Source of the DNA: JAYPWI01 sp038135065
GTDB lineage: Bacteria > Actinomycetota > Acidimicrobiia > Acidimicrobiales > Poriferisodalaceae
Assembly (NCBI GenBank): GCA_038135065.1
Contig: JAYPWI010000020.1
Coordinates: 6,744 to 70,743, forward strand
Reading direction: 5' to 3'
Length of the DNA stretch: 64,000 nucleotides
A program made the translations under genes and the position numbers. How positions within the stretch are numbered: the stretch's first letter is position 1; each line of letters starts with the position of its first letter. The notes under the pieces are model-generated. The model was not told the origin of the DNA, made no database searches, and saw only the letters and a program-made list of their open reading frames with translations. Shown here piece by piece: positions 60,888 through 64,000 of this stretch.

Positions 60888-60928
60888 GTTGCCAGGGATG
60901 TAACCGAAGGTGCGGGAACCCACCTACA

Positions 60929-61848
60929 TCACCATCCCTCGAAGACCACGATGTCGACGGCCATCGCAACGAACAGGGTGCCCAGATAGGTGATCGAATA
61001 CCCGAACACCTTCATCGCTCGGGCAGGCTCGGGATCGCGCAGCAGCCCAACCGTCTGGGCCAGGAAGACGCCTCCCGACAGCACAGCAACGGCCAGGTAG
61101 ATCCAGTTCGTGTCCGCTGACACGTGGAACCACAACGAGAGGGCGATCACCACGACGGTGTAATAGATCATCTGTCGGGCAGTCGTACGCAGGCTGGCAA
61201 CTGCGGGCATCATCGGCACATCGGCCGCTCGGTAGTCGTCGGCGTAGCGGATGGCCAACGCCCAGAAATGCGGCGGGGTCCAGAAGAAGATCACCCCGAA
61301 CAACAACCACGGCGCCAAGGCGAGGGAATCGGTGACTGCGGCCCAGCCCACCAGGGCAGGTACCGCACCCGCTGCCCCGCCGATGACGATGTTCTGACGG
61401 GACGTCCGCTTCAGCCACAGCGAGTAGACGAACACGTAGAACAAGCAGGCCGCCACAGCGAGCACGGCCGACAGCAAATTCACCCCGCTCCAAAGGAGAG
61501 CGAAGGCCGCAACCTCGAGCACGAAACCGAAGATGAGCGCGGCCCGGGGGGTGACGGCCCCAGTGACCAGCGGTCGACCTTGGGTGCGCTCCATCAGGCN
61601 NNNNNNNNNCTATCCCGGTCGCTGAACATGTTGAACGTGTTTGCGCCACCGGCCGCGAGAGTCCCGCCAACCACGGTCAACACGATCAGCGACACTGCGG
61701 GCATGCCCCGCTCGGCCACCACCATCGTGGGCACCGTCGTGATGAGGAGCAGCTCGATGATGCGCGGCTTGGTCAGCATCAGGTATGCGCCCAGCCGCGC
61801 CTTGATCCCACGAGCGGGTGAAGGAAAGGCCACCGGCGACGCACTCAT
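60929..61848 (-). CDS. ctaB: Protoheme IX farnesyltransferase (haem O synthase), interrupted by an assembly gap
   Basis: UbiA-family prenyltransferase making haem O for the oxidase. The first aspartate-rich motif is broken by 10 N: NTFNMFSDRD precedes the gap and LMERTQGRPLVTG follows it. The second motif is YADDYRAAD. ATG at 61848. The frame does not match across the nominal 10 N, so the gap length is wrong; expected sequence is only a few bases. The gene is likely intact. Confidence 0.92.
61600..61609. other. Assembly gap (10 N) inside ctaB
   Basis: Ten undetermined bases between two halves of a conserved active-site motif. Confidence 0.97.
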
Positions 61849-61915
61849 CGGCGACCACCATAGGAGCCGCGACCCGCTTTCCCCCAACTGCCGAACAGGG
61901 CCTAGCGTCAGAAGC

Positions 61916-62830
61916 GTGCGCATCCCCAGGGTTTCGCCCACGACCTACCACCGAGTGACCCGGCTCGCCCTGTGGTCACTGGTCGCCATCATCATCACGG
62001 GCAGCGCAGTTCGCCTGACAGGGAGCGGCCTGGGCTGCAGCGATTGGCCGAACTGCGAGCCCGGGCAACTGATCCCGGCCAGCGAGTTCCACGGCTGGGT
62101 CGAGTTCGGCAATCGCTTGGTGACCGGGGTGGTGGCTCTGGCCGTCATCGCAGCCGTTTCGGCAGCATCGATCCGTTCACCTCTCGACCCCAAGCTCGTG
62201 TGGTGGGCAGCTGGACTGGTCGGAGGCGTTGCCGGCCAGGTCGCCCTCGGCGCAGTGACCGTGCTCACCCACCTGTCCCCGCCAATCGTCATGGCCCACT
62301 TCCTTTTGTCAGTGGTCCTGGTGTGGAACGCCGTGGTACTGCATCACCTCTCGGACCCCGCTGACCGAGCACCCGTCGCGGTCCCCCGCCGGGTGACCGG
62401 TCACACCCAGGCGGTGGGCCTGATCGGCCTCGCAGCCATCGTCACCGGCACCGTGGTCACGGGCGCCGGGCCCCACGGGGGTGACGAGGAGGTCGAGCGA
62501 CTCGGCATCGCCCTGGCCAGCGCAGCCCGCCTCCACGGCATCACGGTGGTCGTACTGGTCGCGACGAGTCTCTGGCTGGCCCGCCGCACTACACCCTGGC
62601 CAACCCTGCGGCGCCGGGTCGAGGTCGCTCTGGTCATCATGACCATCCAGGCCACGATCGGTTACGTCCAGTACTTCACAGAAGTCCCTGTGCTACTCGT
62701 GGCCCTCCATATTGCGGGTGCCACTGCGCTGTGGATCAGCCTGGTGCGCATGCTCCTCGTCGCCCGGGACACGGGTCTTGCGCCGTCGACCGAGATCCTT
62801 GCCCCGTCAGCAGAACATTTCGCACAATGA
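61916..62830 (+). CDS. ctaA: Haem A synthase
   Basis: Oxidises haem O to haem A. The protein has 304 residues and eight helices. GSAVRLTGSGLGCSDWPNC with paired cysteines and the histidines in FHGWVEFGNR, MAHFLLS and LHGITVVV match CtaA. GTG at 61916. It is divergent from ctaB, so both haem A genes share a 67-base control region. Confidence 0.93.
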   Translation: MRIPRVSPTTYHRVTRLALWSLVAIIITGSAVRLTGSGLGCSDWPNCEPGQLIPASEFHGWVEFGNRLVTGVVALAVIAAVSAASIRSPLDPKLVWWAAGLVGGVAGQVALGAVTVLTHLSPPIVMAHFLLSVVLVWNAVVLHHLSDPADRAPVAVPRRVTGHTQAVGLIGLAAIVTGTVVTGAGPHGGDEEVERLGIALASAARLHGITVVVLVATSLWLARRTTPWPTLRRRVEVALVIMTIQATIGYVQYFTEVPVLLVALHIAGATALWISLVRMLLVARDTGLAPSTEILAPSAEHFAQ

Positions 62831-62882
62831 CCACAGAGATGACGGCGACACCCCACCCAGTGCTCGGCTCCGGGAGCCTTCG

Positions 62883-63185
62883 ATGACCAGCCCCCTCGAG
62901 ACCGCTCCCACCGTCCGCGAGGACATGGATCTCGGCGAGGACACCGACCAGGACGTGCCCTGGGTGGTACTCGTGTGGAACGATCCGATCAACCTGATGG
63001 AGTACGTCGTCTTCGTGTTCAAGAAGCTGTTCGGCTACAGCACCGAGAAAGCCACGGCACTGATGCTGGACGTGCATCACAAGGGCCGTGCCGCAGTGAG
63101 CACCGGCAGTCGGGAGAAGGCCGAGTTGGACGTGTTCCGCCTCCACGAGTTCGGCCTGTGGGCGACCATGCAGAAGGACCTGTGA
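62883..63185 (+). CDS. clpS: ATP-dependent Clp protease adaptor ClpS
   Basis: Delivers N-degron substrates to ClpAP/ClpCP. VVLVWNDPINLMEYVVFVFKK and VHHKGRAAVSTG are the ClpS core. ATG at 62883 gives 100 residues. Confidence 0.93.
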   Translation: MTSPLETAPTVREDMDLGEDTDQDVPWVVLVWNDPINLMEYVVFVFKKLFGYSTEKATALMLDVHHKGRAAVSTGSREKAELDVFRLHEFGLWATMQKDL

Positions 63186-63667
63186 GTCGCTTCCGGTCAC
63201 GGTTCCGAGCCCGCCCCGACGGCTCGATGGAGTTCCGGGTCGACGATCGGGAACGCGAGTTGATCAGCAATCTGATCAGGCAGCTCCGCGATCTACTGCT
63301 GACGACGTCTCCCACGGGCCCGGTCGATCCGAACCTGCGTCGCTTGTACCCGACGGCCTATCCCGATGACGAACAGCGAGACACGGACTATCAACAGTTG
63401 ATGCGCGGCGACCTCCTCGAGCAGCGCCTGGCGCAACTCGACTTGGTCGAAGCCAGTGTGAGCGAGACCAGGTTGGACCCGGCCCAGGCGATGGCATGGC
63501 TTCGGGCTATCAACGATCTCCGACTGGTGCTGGGCACCTCGCTCGACGTCAGCGAGGACGACGACCTCGCCCCGGCAGAGAGCGACGACCCCGACACCAC
63601 GTCGCGAGCGATCTACCACTATCTCGGAGCGCTGCAGTCGGAGTTCATCTCGGCACTGAGTCGTTGA
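63182..63667 (+). CDS. DUF2017 domain protein
   Basis: Unknown function. The 161 residues follow clpS as in most actinobacteria; GTG at 63182 overlaps the clpS stop (GTGA). Conserved stretches include VDDRERELISNLIRQLRDLL and the C-terminal YHYLGALQSEFISALS. It is probably all-helical and cytoplasmic. Confidence 0.85.
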   Translation: MSRFRSRFRARPDGSMEFRVDDRERELISNLIRQLRDLLLTTSPTGPVDPNLRRLYPTAYPDDEQRDTDYQQLMRGDLLEQRLAQLDLVEASVSETRLDPAQAMAWLRAINDLRLVLGTSLDVSEDDDLAPAESDDPDTTSRAIYHYLGALQSEFISALSR

Positions 63668-63738
63668 GCCCCGGCGCTGGCGAGAAGTGCGAACTCGACG
63701 CTGGTAATCGACCTCCCGCCTTCTAAGGTGTGCCCTAG

Positions 63739-63811
63739 GCCCCCATCGTCTAGCGGCCTAGGACACCGGCCTTTCACGCCGGCAGCACGGGTTCGAATCC
63801 CGTTGGGGGTG
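63739..63811 (+). tRNA. tRNA-Glu (anticodon TTC)
   Basis: Acceptor GCCCCCA/TGGGGGT, anticodon loop CTTTCAC, T arm ACGGG-TTCGAAT-CCCGT, discriminator G; CCA is not encoded. Confidence 0.96.
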
Positions 63812-63838
63812 CAATTGGACTGCGGTCGACAACGGCCC

Positions 63839-64000
63839 TCAGCCCACAGGGTCATCTGCGACGGGCAGGTCGATCACGACCACGAGACCCTCGCCGTCCA
63901 TCCCGAGCTCCACGGGCTCCGTCAGCCGGGCCGACCCCCCCATGGACCGCACGACCTCATCGACGATCGAGAGCCCCAGGCCCGATCCGGGCAGCCCACG
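63839..64000 (-). CDS. Sensor histidine kinase, C-terminal end (gene continues beyond window)
   Basis: The last 53 residues before the stop at 63839 contain GLPGSGLGLSIVDEVVRSMG, the G2 box of a histidine-kinase ATPase domain. The N-terminal sensor and the regulator are outside the window. Confidence 0.8.
   Translation of the reverse strand, partial: RGLPGSGLGLSIVDEVVRSMGGSARLTEPVELGMDGEGLVVVIDLPVADDPVG

Noticed and set aside
61594..61848. ctaB read as two separate genes or a real frameshift
   Set aside because: The break coincides exactly with the 10-N gap and both halves are highly conserved parts of one enzyme.

Overview
The window is a high-GC stretch of an actinobacterial chromosome, most probably from the class Acidimicrobiia. 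It is almost certainly a metagenome-assembled scaffold, because two 10-N gaps (34508-34517 and 61600-61609) interrupt genes and the first is followed by a foreign fragment. Markers of an actinobacterium are a WhiB7-type regulator, an MshA glycosyltransferase followed by a YbjN-domain gene, an RsiG-like protein, the ClpS-DUF2017 pair, and a rex-hemA-hemC-hemD cluster. The class-level placement is inference.

Positions 1-30200 (minus strand) read as one respiratory locus of about 29 genes. In transcription order they are a small membrane protein, a two-cluster ferredoxin, a split cytochrome b, a Rieske protein, a diheme cytochrome c, an unknown membrane protein, a complete 14-gene complex I (nuoA-N), and then a second complex I (nuoABCDHIJKLM and part of nuoN) that lacks the NADH module genes nuoE, nuoF and nuoG. 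Many genes overlap by 1-4 bases. A palindrome matching the Rex operator lies in the promoter region at 30228-30245, and a weaker one precedes the second nuoA. Divergent from this locus are a membrane cytochrome c and a geranylgeranyl-reductase-type flavoprotein.

Positions 32577-46025 hold mainly minus-strand housekeeping genes: haem synthesis (hemL, hemD, hemC, hemA) behind rex, a SAM-hydrolase family gene, proC, YbjN, mshA, rsiG-like, a membrane protein, moaD, a deacylase and dut. A phosphatase gene and tRNA-Lys lie on the plus strand. Positions 46088-52064 are mostly plus strand: orn, a metallo-hydrolase, a whiB7-like gene with a long leader (WhiB7-type promoter, upstream ORF, terminator, candidate anti-terminator), tlpA-ccdA, a PGA-hydrolase-like gene and a crcB pair, with pdxH on the minus strand.

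Positions 53377-62830 hold a caa3-type cytochrome oxidase operon and its haem A genes. The operon begins with a subunit I paralogue in which the expected haem and copper ligands all appear to be replaced, followed by a second subunit III and a subunit IV-like protein; the normal subunits II, I, III and IV come next. ctaB and ctaA diverge upstream. The window ends with clpS, a DUF2017 gene, tRNA-Glu and the C-terminus of a histidine kinase.

Together the genes describe an aerobic menaquinone-based chain: two complex I forms, a b6-type quinol:cytochrome c reductase with an extra ferredoxin subunit, cytochromes c, and a caa3 oxidase, with Rex as the likely NADH/NAD+ sensor.
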